Below, one piece after another: positions 7,008-14,049 of a stretch of 35,428 bases of DNA. A program made the position numbers and the translations under genes. Each line of letters starts with the position of its first letter. The stretch's first letter is position 1. The DNA lies in assembly GCA_900315665.1 (NCBI GenBank), contig OMZX01000018.1, positions 1 through 35,428 of the forward strand, in the 5' to 3' direction. The stretch comes from an uncultured Eubacteriales bacterium. GTDB taxonomy: Bacteria > Bacillota > Clostridia > Lachnospirales > Lachnospiraceae. Below the pieces are notes generated by a model. That model was not told the DNA's origin, did not search any database, and saw only the letters and a list, made by a program, of their open reading frames with translations.

Positions 7008-8003
7008 ATGGCAAAGGAAAAATATCTTCCGGGTAATGACCCGGTGATGGTTTCGGTTTGTATCGTGACCTACAACCACGGAAAATATATCGGCGAATGT
7101 CTCGACCATATTCTTAACCAGATTCGCGATTTCAAGATTGAGATTCTGATTCATGATGACGCATCAACGGATAACGCACAGGACGTGATCCGCGCCTATC
7201 AGAAGCGTTATCCCGAGCTGATCCGCCCGATTCTTCGCGTAGAGAACCAGTATTCCCGCGGCATTCACAACATCTCTGGTGCTTTCAACTTCCCTCGCGC
7301 GACCGGCAAGTATATCGCGCTCACAGACGGTGACGATTACTGGTGCAACCCTTACAAGCTCCGGACGCAGGTCGAGTACATGGAGTCGCATCCGGATTGC
7401 GTGTTCACGTTCCACAGTGCGAAGGTCGTGACAGAAAACGGCGAAATTGCTAATGCTTCCCTTATGCGGCCATACCGTGACGATCGTGTCGTTAGTCCGG
7501 AAGAGCTCATCGATAAGTCAGTCGGCTCACCCTTTGCAAGCTTCATGATCCGGCGTTCTGTTGTAGAAAATCTTCCGGATTATTATAAAAACTGCCCTGT
7601 TGGTGATCGGCCGCTAGAGCTTATGTGTGCGGCTGCAGGCCAGAGCTACTACTTCGATGAGCCGATGTCTGTTTATCGATTTTCCATCCATGGATCCTGG
7701 ACGGAGTCGCAGATGACCGGAGATTATATCGAGAAGCAGCATAACTATTCGAAGCAGATGCAGGAAATGTACAGTGCTTTCGATGAGGCGACGGACCATC
7801 GCTTTCATGATGCCGTGCAGCGCGCCTCCGATCGAACAGTATTTCTTTCAAACGTAAATATTCGCGACTTCAAGGAAATTTATAAGCAAGAAAACCGGCC
7901 ATATCTTCATGAATTAAGCCGCCGGGATCGTTTTTTTATCAGCTTCGAACATATCATGCCGCATATCTATAGGGCATTGCAAAAGGCACATCACCATGAA
8001 TGA
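7008..8003 (+). CDS. Glycosyltransferase family 2
   Basis: A 331-residue GT2. N-terminal VSVCIVTYNHGKYIGECLD, IHDDASTDNAQDV, and the metal-binding motif as LTDGDDYWCNPYKL are the pattern of capsule and O-antigen GT2 enzymes in which TDGDDYW replaces the plain DxD. The C-terminal 120 residues are not a recognised domain. AGGAG lies 4 bases before the ATG at 7008. The stop overlaps the start of the flippase gene by 8 bases, so the two are co-translated. Donor and acceptor are unknown. Confidence 0.92.
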   Translation: MAKEKYLPGNDPVMVSVCIVTYNHGKYIGECLDHILNQIRDFKIEILIHDDASTDNAQDVIRAYQKRYPELIRPILRVENQYSRGIHNISGAFNFPRATGKYIALTDGDDYWCNPYKLRTQVEYMESHPDCVFTFHSAKVVTENGEIANASLMRPYRDDRVVSPEELIDKSVGSPFASFMIRRSVVENLPDYYKNCPVGDRPLELMCAAAGQSYYFDEPMSVYRFSIHGSWTESQMTGDYIEKQHNYSKQMQEMYSAFDEATDHRFHDAVQRASDRTVFLSNVNIRDFKEIYKQENRPYLHELSRRDRFFISFEHIMPHIYRALQKAHHHE

Positions 8004-9432
8004 AACAAACTTAAAAGGGAAGGTCCTGTCGGGGCTGTTCTGGAAGTTCCTGGAGCAGTGCGGGGCACAGGGCATCCAGTTTATCGTGGCACTGGTGCTG
8101 GCGAGGCTCATGACGCCGACGGAGTATGGCACGATCGGGCTCATCACGGTCTTTATCACGATTGCAAACACCTTTGTACAGTCCGGTTTTTCGATGGCAC
8201 TGGTGCAGGGAAAGCATGTGGACGATGAGGACTATTCATCGGTTCTCTGGCTTAGCCTGGGTTTGGCAGGTATTGCTTACATTGCTTTATATGCGGCGGC
8301 GCCGGCAATCGCTGCGTTTTATCGGACGGATGTGCTCATTCAACTCGTGCGGGTGATGGGCATCATGCTGTTTCCCGGTGCGGTAGTATCGATTCAGACA
8401 GCCTTTGTTGCCAGAAATCTTGCTTTCAAAAAAATGTTCCAGTCGACGATGGGGGCTGTGGTCGTGAGCGGCGTGCTTGCAATTCTCTATGCTCTCCGTG
8501 GCGGTGGCATCTGGGCGATGGCACTCCAGCAGATCGCGTATTATTTCAGCCTCATGCTGTTCCTCTTTTTTGAGGTGCCGTGGCGGCCACATCTTCTGTT
8601 CAGCCGGAAAAACATCCGGCAGCTCTTTTCCTTCGGCTGGAAGATACTCGTGTCGGGACTTCTCGATACGATCTGGCAGAATATTTATGCGCTTGTGATC
8701 GGACGAAAGTACACGAGTGCGGACCTTGGAGCCTATAATCGTGGCGAGCAGTTCCCGAAGATCATCGTGACGAACCTATCGCAGGCCGTGCAGTCTGTTA
8801 TGCTCCCGGCGTATTCGAAGCTGCAGGACGATACAGAAGCGCTCCGCAGTATGGCACGACGCTCGATGAAACTAAGTGCATTCTTGATTTTTCCAATGAT
8901 GGCGGGACTGTCAGCGGTGGCTGAGCCGCTGATCCGTCTTCTCCTTGGAGAAAAGTGGATGGGTGCCGTGCCGTACCTAGTGATCATGGCCGTCAGCTAT
9001 GCCGTGTATCCGGTACACATCATTAATCTTCAGATCATCAACGCAAAAGGCCGGTCGGATCTTTTTTTGAAGCTTGAGATCATTAAAAAGATTCTCGGTA
9101 TCGCAATTCTTGCGATTTCAATCTCTCAGGGCATCTGGATCATGATGCTCTGGAAGCTCGTGGATGAATACCTCTGCACCTTCATTAACGCATGGCCGAA
9201 CCGCAGGCTGATTGGCTACGGACCGGGAAGACAGTACCTTGATCTTTTGCCGACCGCGGCCATCAGTGCCGTGATGGGCGTGATGGTGTGGCGGATCGAG
9301 GCATTGGCACTAGGTACAGTTACAACGTTACTGCTTCAGATTATAGCTGGCGTCGTGGTCTATGCAGTTTTGTCATGGCTGTTCAATCGAGAATGCCTCA
9401 TTTACCTTTTAAAACTTGTCGGGAAGGGATGA
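7996..9432 (+). CDS. MOP-superfamily polysaccharide flippase (WzxC-like)
   Basis: A 478-residue integral membrane protein with about 12-14 predicted helices, matching the Polysacc_synt family. The start KGKVLSGLFWKFLEQCGAQGIQF and ARLMTPTEYGTIGLI (residues about 37-51) are classic for WzxC-type lipid-linked oligosaccharide flippases, and GAYNRGEQFPKIIV near residue 245 also fits. It would move an undecaprenyl-linked glycan from the inner to the outer face of the membrane. Translation is probably coupled to the upstream GT2 (8-base overlap, weak ribosome binding site of its own). It is the last plus-strand gene before a convergent GT2. A second, unrelated-looking flippase lies at 14050. Confidence 0.93.
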   Translation: MNETNLKGKVLSGLFWKFLEQCGAQGIQFIVALVLARLMTPTEYGTIGLITVFITIANTFVQSGFSMALVQGKHVDDEDYSSVLWLSLGLAGIAYIALYAAAPAIAAFYRTDVLIQLVRVMGIMLFPGAVVSIQTAFVARNLAFKKMFQSTMGAVVVSGVLAILYALRGGGIWAMALQQIAYYFSLMLFLFFEVPWRPHLLFSRKNIRQLFSFGWKILVSGLLDTIWQNIYALVIGRKYTSADLGAYNRGEQFPKIIVTNLSQAVQSVMLPAYSKLQDDTEALRSMARRSMKLSAFLIFPMMAGLSAVAEPLIRLLLGEKWMGAVPYLVIMAVSYAVYPVHIINLQIINAKGRSDLFLKLEIIKKILGIAILAISISQGIWIMMLWKLVDEYLCTFINAWPNRRLIGYGPGRQYLDLLPTAAISAVMGVMVWRIEALALGTVTTLLLQIIAGVVVYAVLSWLFNRECLIYLLKLVGKG

Positions 9433-9547
9433 TTACAAATAAAGATATCATTATCACACCATGCAGCTGCATAAAAATCTCGAACTGCAAATCAAAATCT
9501 TGCAAAGCTTTTGATTCGACTAAAAATAAATGATACAGCTGAAAATT

Positions 9548-9672
9548 GCATAAAAAGCATACGATAACCAGCTGGAACACGGTAAAAAATCGTTTGACAG
9601 CTGGTTATTGCATAAAAACGTTACAATAACCAGCTGCGAAGGGGTAAAAATGTGGCTTCGCGGCTGATTATT
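9548..9672. repeat. Two tandem 62-bp hairpin repeats between convergent genes
   Basis: Copies 9548-9609 and 9610-9672 share GCATAAAAA, ATAACCAGCTG, GGTAAAAA and a closing arm (CAGCTGGTTATT in the first, GCTGATTATT in the second). In each copy the ATAACCAGCTG arm can pair with the closing arm, so each is a self-contained hairpin. A degenerate related stretch (GCAGCTGCATAAAAA) begins near 9464. The array separates the flippase gene from the minus-strand GT2, whose stop lies inside the second copy. It may act as a bidirectional terminator; no other function is evident. Confidence 0.7.
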
Positions 9673-10798
9673 GAAATTTTTTGCGATTTATTCGAGCCGT
9701 TTTCCGGGCGAGCTGGGCGGCGTATTCGAAGGTTGCGGCGATGAGGTGGCCTTCGATCCGGAGGTAGCGGGTGAAGGGAACCTCGTCAAAATTCGCATTT
9801 TTCAAAATATGACAGGTCTTCAAGGCTTCGAGGATGCCGAACGCATAGTCTGCCCCGAAGCCTTTTTTCATGAAGAAGATTTGCTTTATGAGGAAGCCTG
9901 TGAGGAGCGGGAGTGCGTTTACGGCAATCATCGGCGCCGGCATGTTTTTATAGATCAAATATACGGAGTTCCGGGCGGAAAGGCGTACCTTGAAGGAATT
10001 ATATTTTGAGCCGCTGGTGCCGGAGCCGACATGAAGACAGACGGCTTTCGGGTAGTAGAGAATCCGATAACCATAGAGCTGTGCGCGGTAAGAGACGTCA
10101 AGGTCCTCAAGATAGGCAAAGTGATGCTCATCGAAGAGTCCCACTTTCCAGAATGCCTCTGTCCGGTACATCGCAGCACCCGCGCAGGCGGAGAAGACGA
10201 GTGCAGGGCGGTTCCATTTGGATACTACGCTTTTCGTTCCAGAATGGTTTGCCGGAGCTGTAGGCATTGGCAGGGAGAGATTAGTGCCTGCCGGCTCCTC
10301 GAGCCCGCGTTGGAACTGCCAGCCGAGGACGGTGTACTGATCGCCGGCGTCATCCATGATCGAGGGGTCATGCATTTTGATCATTTTGCTGGAGAGCGCG
10401 AAGATATGTTTTTTCTTATCCTTTTCCATCCGCTTCACGAGAACCTTCAGGAAATCCGGCGCGATCTTTGTGTCATTGTTGAGAAGGACAGTGTACGGGC
10501 AGTGATGGGCCATCGCCTTCCGGATGCCGGCATTGACAGCAGCGGAAAAGCCGAGATTTTCCCGGTTCAAGATGAGGAACCGGTCGGAAGCCTTGGCCTT
10601 CTGCCATCTTGAAAGCCAGTCGATATCCTCGTCTACAGAGCCATTGTCCACGACGATCGTTTCGAAATCGGTGAAGGTCTGCTTCGTGAGCGCCTCCATA
10701 CAGTCCGGCAGAAACCGGACACCGTTATAGTTCGGGATCACGACCGCGACCTTCGGCGAATGAATCGCTGTATCCTGCGTGTTCTGAGAGATTTCCAT
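9668..10798 (-). CDS. Glycosyltransferase family 2 (rhamnosyltransferase-like), opposite strand
   Basis: A 376-residue GT2. Motifs: VAVVIPNYNGVRFL, IVVDNGSVDED, NRENLGFSAAVNAGIR, and the DxD as LLNNDTKIAPDF; GAAMYRTEAFWKVGLFDEHHFAYLEDLDVSYRAQ carries the ED motif of the WbbL group. I start it at ATG 10798, with GGAGG 5 bases upstream, and not at the in-frame GTG at 10819, which lacks a good site. A hydrophilic insertion near residues 182-207 (rich in Pro, Thr, Ser and Asn) sits before the conserved ACAGAAMY stretch. It is the only minus-strand gene within the island and has its own short upstream region shared with the DegT gene. Confidence 0.92.
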   Translation of the reverse strand: MEISQNTQDTAIHSPKVAVVIPNYNGVRFLPDCMEALTKQTFTDFETIVVDNGSVDEDIDWLSRWQKAKASDRFLILNRENLGFSAAVNAGIRKAMAHHCPYTVLLNNDTKIAPDFLKVLVKRMEKDKKKHIFALSSKMIKMHDPSIMDDAGDQYTVLGWQFQRGLEEPAGTNLSLPMPTAPANHSGTKSVVSKWNRPALVFSACAGAAMYRTEAFWKVGLFDEHHFAYLEDLDVSYRAQLYGYRILYYPKAVCLHVGSGTSGSKYNSFKVRLSARNSVYLIYKNMPAPMIAVNALPLLTGFLIKQIFFMKKGFGADYAFGILEALKTCHILKNANFDEVPFTRYLRIEGHLIAATFEYAAQLARKTARINRKKFQ

Positions 10799-10828
10799 GC
10801 TTGCCTCCGTGTATTTCACTTCTTTCCT

Positions 10829-10834
10829 ATCATA
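10829..10834 (-). promoter_or_regulatory. Possible -10 box of the minus-strand GT2 gene
   Basis: TATGAT on the minus strand lies 31 bases before the start codon at 10798. No convincing -35 box was found at the usual distance, so this is a weak call. Confidence 0.3.
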
Positions 10835-10870
10835 ACAAAGAAGAAAAGGCGAGAAAAGAGAAGAAATATG

Positions 10871-10879
10871 TGCTAAGAT
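10871..10879 (+). promoter_or_regulatory. Possible extended -10 promoter of the DegT operon
   Basis: TGCTAAGAT fits an extended -10 (TGn plus TAAGAT), 33 bases before the DegT ATG. No -35 box is apparent. The intergenic region is shared with the divergent GT2 gene. Confidence 0.35.
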
Positions 10880-10911
10880 GTTTCAAGCACTGAAGGGTGA
10901 GGGTTTTATAC

Positions 10912-12021
10912 ATGAGTGATAGAGAAATAATTAATGTAACACGGGCGAGTCTTCCGCCGCTTTCGGAATATGAGGCGATGCTTAAGGATATCTGGGATAC
11001 GGCCTGGCTTACAAACATGGGAAAATATCATGAAGAGCTGAAAAAGAAGCTTCGGGAGTATCTTTCCGTCGGATCCATCGAGCTTTTTGTGAATGGACAC
11101 AGTGCGCTGGAGCTTCTGCTGCAGGCGCTAGACCTTCATGGCGAGGTCATCACGACGCCATTTTCCTTTGCGTCGACGACACACGCGATCGTCCGGAACG
11201 GACTCACACCAGTGTTCTGCGATATCAACACAGAGGATTACACGCTGGATGTTTCGCAGCTCGAAGATCTCATTACGGAGAAGACGACGGCTATTGTGCC
11301 GGTGCATGTCTACGGCAATATCTGCGATGTCGAGAAGATTCAGGAAATCGCGGACCGGCATCATCTTCGCGTGATTTATGATGCGGCACATACCTTCGGC
11401 GAGCGGTATAAAGGTGAGGGTGTCGGTTCCTTCGGCGACGCCTCGATGTTTTCCTTTCATGCGACGAAGGTTTTTAACACGATCGAAGGCGGCGCGGTCA
11501 CGACTGGAAAAGAAAATAAGGAGCTTATGGCGAAGCTCTATGAGCTCAAAAACTTCGGGATCCTCGGGCAGGAGGAGGTCGCTTCTGTCGGTGCAAACGG
11601 CAAGATGAATGAGTTCTGCGCAGCTATGGGACTTTGCAATTTAAAGCATGTCGGAGAATATATCGAGAAGCGGAAGGCCGTTCATAATCGTTACATGGAG
11701 AATCTGTCCGGTGTTGCCGGCGTGATCCTCCCGGAGCATCGTCCGGAAATCGAGTACAATTACGCCTATTTCCCGGTTCGCTTCCATAACTACCGTATGA
11801 ATCGTGACGAAATCTTTGAAAACCTGAAGCAGGACGGCATCAACGCCCGAAAATACTTTTACCCGTGCATCAACGCGTATGCCTGCTATCGTAACCAGTA
11901 TGATGTGCATGACACACCGAACGCGCTTATGTGCTCAGAGGAAATCCTGACACTCCCGATCTACCCGGAGCTTCCGCTTTCGGACGTTGACCGGATCTGC
12001 AATATCATTCTTAGAGGTTGA
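10912..12021 (+). CDS. DegT/DnrJ/EryC1/StrS-family sugar aminotransferase
   Basis: A 369-residue PLP enzyme that aminates a nucleotide-linked keto-sugar. Motifs: NGHSALELLLQAL (cofactor phosphate region), TTPFSFASTTHAIVRNG, YDAAHTFG (Asp157 for the pyridine nitrogen) and SFHATKVFNTIEGG with Lys186 as the Schiff-base residue. The opening INVTRASLPPLSEYEAMLKDIW resembles VioA/FdtB-type enzymes making 4- or 3-amino-dideoxy sugars; the exact product is not decidable. I prefer ATG 10912 (GAGGG upstream) to GTG 10897. It ends 2 bases before the ATP-grasp gene, so the two are an operon. No nucleotide-sugar dehydratase is in the window; the keto-sugar must come from elsewhere. Confidence 0.93.
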   Translation: MSDREIINVTRASLPPLSEYEAMLKDIWDTAWLTNMGKYHEELKKKLREYLSVGSIELFVNGHSALELLLQALDLHGEVITTPFSFASTTHAIVRNGLTPVFCDINTEDYTLDVSQLEDLITEKTTAIVPVHVYGNICDVEKIQEIADRHHLRVIYDAAHTFGERYKGEGVGSFGDASMFSFHATKVFNTIEGGAVTTGKENKELMAKLYELKNFGILGQEEVASVGANGKMNEFCAAMGLCNLKHVGEYIEKRKAVHNRYMENLSGVAGVILPEHRPEIEYNYAYFPVRFHNYRMNRDEIFENLKQDGINARKYFYPCINAYACYRNQYDVHDTPNALMCSEEILTLPIYPELPLSDVDRICNIILRG

Positions 12022-12023
12022 TT

Positions 12024-13049
12024 ATGGAAAATAAGCAAACTGTCCTCGTGACAGCAATCGGCTCCTTTGCAGCCGATACGGTCATCCGTGAATTAAAGGA
12101 GGCGGGCTACCGCGTGATCGGCTCAGATATCTATGATCCTAAGTGGGTCGCGGCGAGCCAGGATGTGGAAGCATTCTACCAGGCACCGCTTGCGAAGGAT
12201 GAGAAGAAATATATTGATTTCATCAAGGATATAGTCGCAAAGGAGCATGTGACGCGGATTGTGCCGCTCATTGATGTGGAAGTCGATGTCCTGAATCGGC
12301 ATCGGGCAGAAATTGAGACGGACGCTGTCCGCATCTGTATGTCGGACGAAGAGGTTATCACGACGCTTCGCGACAAGCTCCTCATGACGAAGCTGGTTGC
12401 CGGTGTGATTTCGTCGATTGACGACCCGGATATGAAGGGACAGGTCCGGACGATCCCGACTGAGAAGGCGTCGGAGATCGACTTCGAGCATGTGAGCTAT
12501 CCGGTCGTGCTTAAGCCGGTGGACGGGCGGTCCTCAAGCGGCCTGTACCGGGTTTATCAGGAGGATCAGCTCGGGTTTGCGTTTTCAAATATCATGGATC
12601 CGACGAAGCTGAACGACACCGCCCTCGACAACTACCTCGTCCAGCCGCTCATCAAGGGTAACGTCATCACGGTAGACATTGTGCGCGACCGCGAAGGGCA
12701 TGTTTCCGCGACCCCGCGCGAGGAGCTTCTCCGTACGGCGAATGGCGCCGGCCTTTCCGTCCGTGTGTTCCGGGATCCGGTGCTCGAAGATATCTGCAAG
12801 AGAATCGCTGACCGTGCCGGCATCGTCGGCTGTGTGAATTTCGAATTCATCCATGGCGCCGGCTCCGGTGTGTATTATTTTATCGAATGCAATCCCCGCT
12901 ACTCCGGTGGCGTCGCGTTCACGGAAATGGCCGGTGTGCATGTCGTAAAGGCTTCGATGCGGATCTTCGATGGCGAGTCGATGGGAGACATCGGCGACCC
13001 GCGCGAAGGCTACATGACGAGGAAATACCTCGAAATCAGCATGAGCTGA
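12024..13049 (+). CDS. ATP-grasp ligase of the carbamoyl-phosphate-synthase-like type
   Basis: A 341-residue enzyme. An N-terminal Rossmann-like pre-ATP-grasp segment (TVLVTAIGSFAADTVIREL, residues about 6-24) is followed by an ATP-grasp domain: YPVVLKPVDGRSSSGLY for nucleotide binding, VQPLIKGNVITVD, and FIECNPRYSGGV near residue 292 carrying the Mg2+-binding Glu and Asn. Such stand-alone enzymes join a carboxylate to an amine using ATP. Because it directly follows a sugar aminotransferase, adding an amino acid or other acid to the new amino group is a reasonable hypothesis, not shown by the sequence. Start: ATG 12024 with AGAGG 6 bases upstream. A REP-like inverted pair follows the stop. 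Confidence 0.88.
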   Translation: MENKQTVLVTAIGSFAADTVIRELKEAGYRVIGSDIYDPKWVAASQDVEAFYQAPLAKDEKKYIDFIKDIVAKEHVTRIVPLIDVEVDVLNRHRAEIETDAVRICMSDEEVITTLRDKLLMTKLVAGVISSIDDPDMKGQVRTIPTEKASEIDFEHVSYPVVLKPVDGRSSSGLYRVYQEDQLGFAFSNIMDPTKLNDTALDNYLVQPLIKGNVITVDIVRDREGHVSATPREELLRTANGAGLSVRVFRDPVLEDICKRIADRAGIVGCVNFEFIHGAGSGVYYFIECNPRYSGGVAFTEMAGVHVVKASMRIFDGESMGDIGDPREGYMTRKYLEISMS

Positions 13050-13061
13050 GAGTCTGACACC

Positions 13062-13100
13062 AAAAGCTGACACCGGGGACGGTTCTCCCTGTCAGCTTTT
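13062..13100. repeat. REP-like hairpin repeat (copy 2a)
   Basis: A 39-base imperfect hairpin: arms AAAAGCTGACA and TGTCAGCTTTT around the core CCGGGGACGGTTCTCCC (first arm base pairing interrupted only at its inner end). It begins 13 bases after the ATP-grasp stop and is paired with an inverted copy 32 bases on. Confidence 0.85.
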
Positions 13101-13132
13101 CGTCAAAATAAATCTACGGTAATACTGCTGCC

Positions 13133-13171
13133 AAAAGCTGACACAGAGAACCGTCCCCGGTGTCAGCTTTT
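13133..13171. repeat. REP-like hairpin repeat (copy 2b, inverted)
   Basis: The inverted partner of the copy at 13062: same terminal arms, core read as GAGAACCGTCCCCGG. The head-to-head pair could form one larger stem of about 39 bp. Located 43 bases before the DPM1-like GT2 start. Confidence 0.85.
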
Positions 13172-13214
13172 GGCATCCTGATGATATGTGCAGTATATGC
13201 GGGAGGTGAACGAT

Positions 13215-13928
13215 TTGGAACAACAGAATAGAAAGCCGGACGTCCTCCTGATTATCCCGGCCTACAATGAGGCGGAGAATCTGCCGCGGGTCGTTCGTGA
13301 TATCACATCGCAGCGTTTTCCGATGGACTATATCATCGTGTCGGATGGCTCAACGGATGATACCATCGCACTCTGCGAGCGGGAGGGCTACCACTATATC
13401 GCACTTCCTGTGAATCTCGGCCTTTCCGGCTGCTTCCAGACCGGCATGAAATATGCCTACCGGAATGGCTACCAATATGCGGTACAGTTCGACGGCGACG
13501 GGCAGCACCAGGCCGTAGACATTGAGCCCTTATACCGGAAGATGAAGGAGGACAACTATGATATCGTGCTCGGCTCCCGGTTTCTCGAAAGGAAAAAGGG
13601 CGGAAGCCTCCGGGAGATTGGTTCTCGAATGATCACAGGCGCGATTCGCATGACGACTGGAAAACACATTACGGATCCGACCTGCGGCCTCCGCATGTAT
13701 AACCGGCGGATGATGGAGCACTTTGCCAACCGGAAAAACTACGGGCCAGAGCCGGATACGATTGCATATCTCGCGAAGAATGGCGCGAAGATCGGTGAGG
13801 CGCCGGTGACGATCCGGGAGCGGATTTCCGGCGAGTCGTATCTCAAGCCGGTGAGTGCCATGAAATATATGGCACGCATGCTCGTCTCGATCCTCGTGAT
13901 CCAGCAGTTTAGAGGCAATAAGATATAA
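13215..13928 (+). CDS. DPM1-like glycosyltransferase family 2 (polyprenyl-phosphate glycosyltransferase)
   Basis: A 237-residue GT2 of the dolichol-phosphate mannosyltransferase type. Motifs in order: VLLIIPAYNEAENLPRVV, IIVSDGSTDDT, LPVNLGLSGCFQTGMKYA, QFDGDGQH (DxD-type metal site), IVLGSRFLERKKG and DPTCGLRMYNRRM. It would load a sugar from a nucleotide donor onto undecaprenyl phosphate at the inner face of the membrane. No C-terminal membrane helices are attached; the DUF2304 gene at 16570 may supply the membrane part, as such genes are often neighbours. The start TTG at 13215 follows GGAGGTGA by 6 bases; the upstream in-frame GTG and ATG codons have no such site. The stop codon overlaps the next REP-like hairpin. 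Confidence 0.92.
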   Translation: MEQQNRKPDVLLIIPAYNEAENLPRVVRDITSQRFPMDYIIVSDGSTDDTIALCEREGYHYIALPVNLGLSGCFQTGMKYAYRNGYQYAVQFDGDGQHQAVDIEPLYRKMKEDNYDIVLGSRFLERKKGGSLREIGSRMITGAIRMTTGKHITDPTCGLRMYNRRMMEHFANRKNYGPEPDTIAYLAKNGAKIGEAPVTIRERISGESYLKPVSAMKYMARMLVSILVIQQFRGNKI

Positions 13929-13963
13929 GCTGACACCGGGGACGGTTCTCCCTGTCAGCTTTT
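13927..13963. repeat. REP-like hairpin repeat (copy 3a)
   Basis: AAGCTGACACCGGGGACGG at its left end, CTGTCAGCTTTT at its right end; same family as the copy at 13062. It starts within the stop codon of the DPM1-like gene, so the repeat overlaps coding sequence. Confidence 0.85.
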
Positions 13964-13997
13964 GCAACAGAGCTTCCGAAGCTATATGTTTTAATGA

Positions 13998-14035
13998 AAA
14001 AGCTGACAAGGAGAACCGTCCCCGGTGTCAGCTTT
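13998..14035. repeat. REP-like hairpin repeat (copy 3b, inverted)
   Basis: AAAAGCTGACAAGGAGAACC at its left end and CGGTGTCAGCTTT at its right end, the inverted partner of the copy at 13927, separated by 34 bases. The following gene starts 15 bases later. Confidence 0.85.
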
Positions 14036-14049
14036 AGAGGAAATAGGAT

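Noticed and set aside
12585-13073. Minus-strand open frame opposite the ATP-grasp gene
   Set aside because: A shadow frame created by GC-rich third positions; no family resemblance.
13062-14035. Spaced repeats as a CRISPR array
   Set aside because: Units alternate in orientation, are separated by a whole gene, and no cas genes are present.
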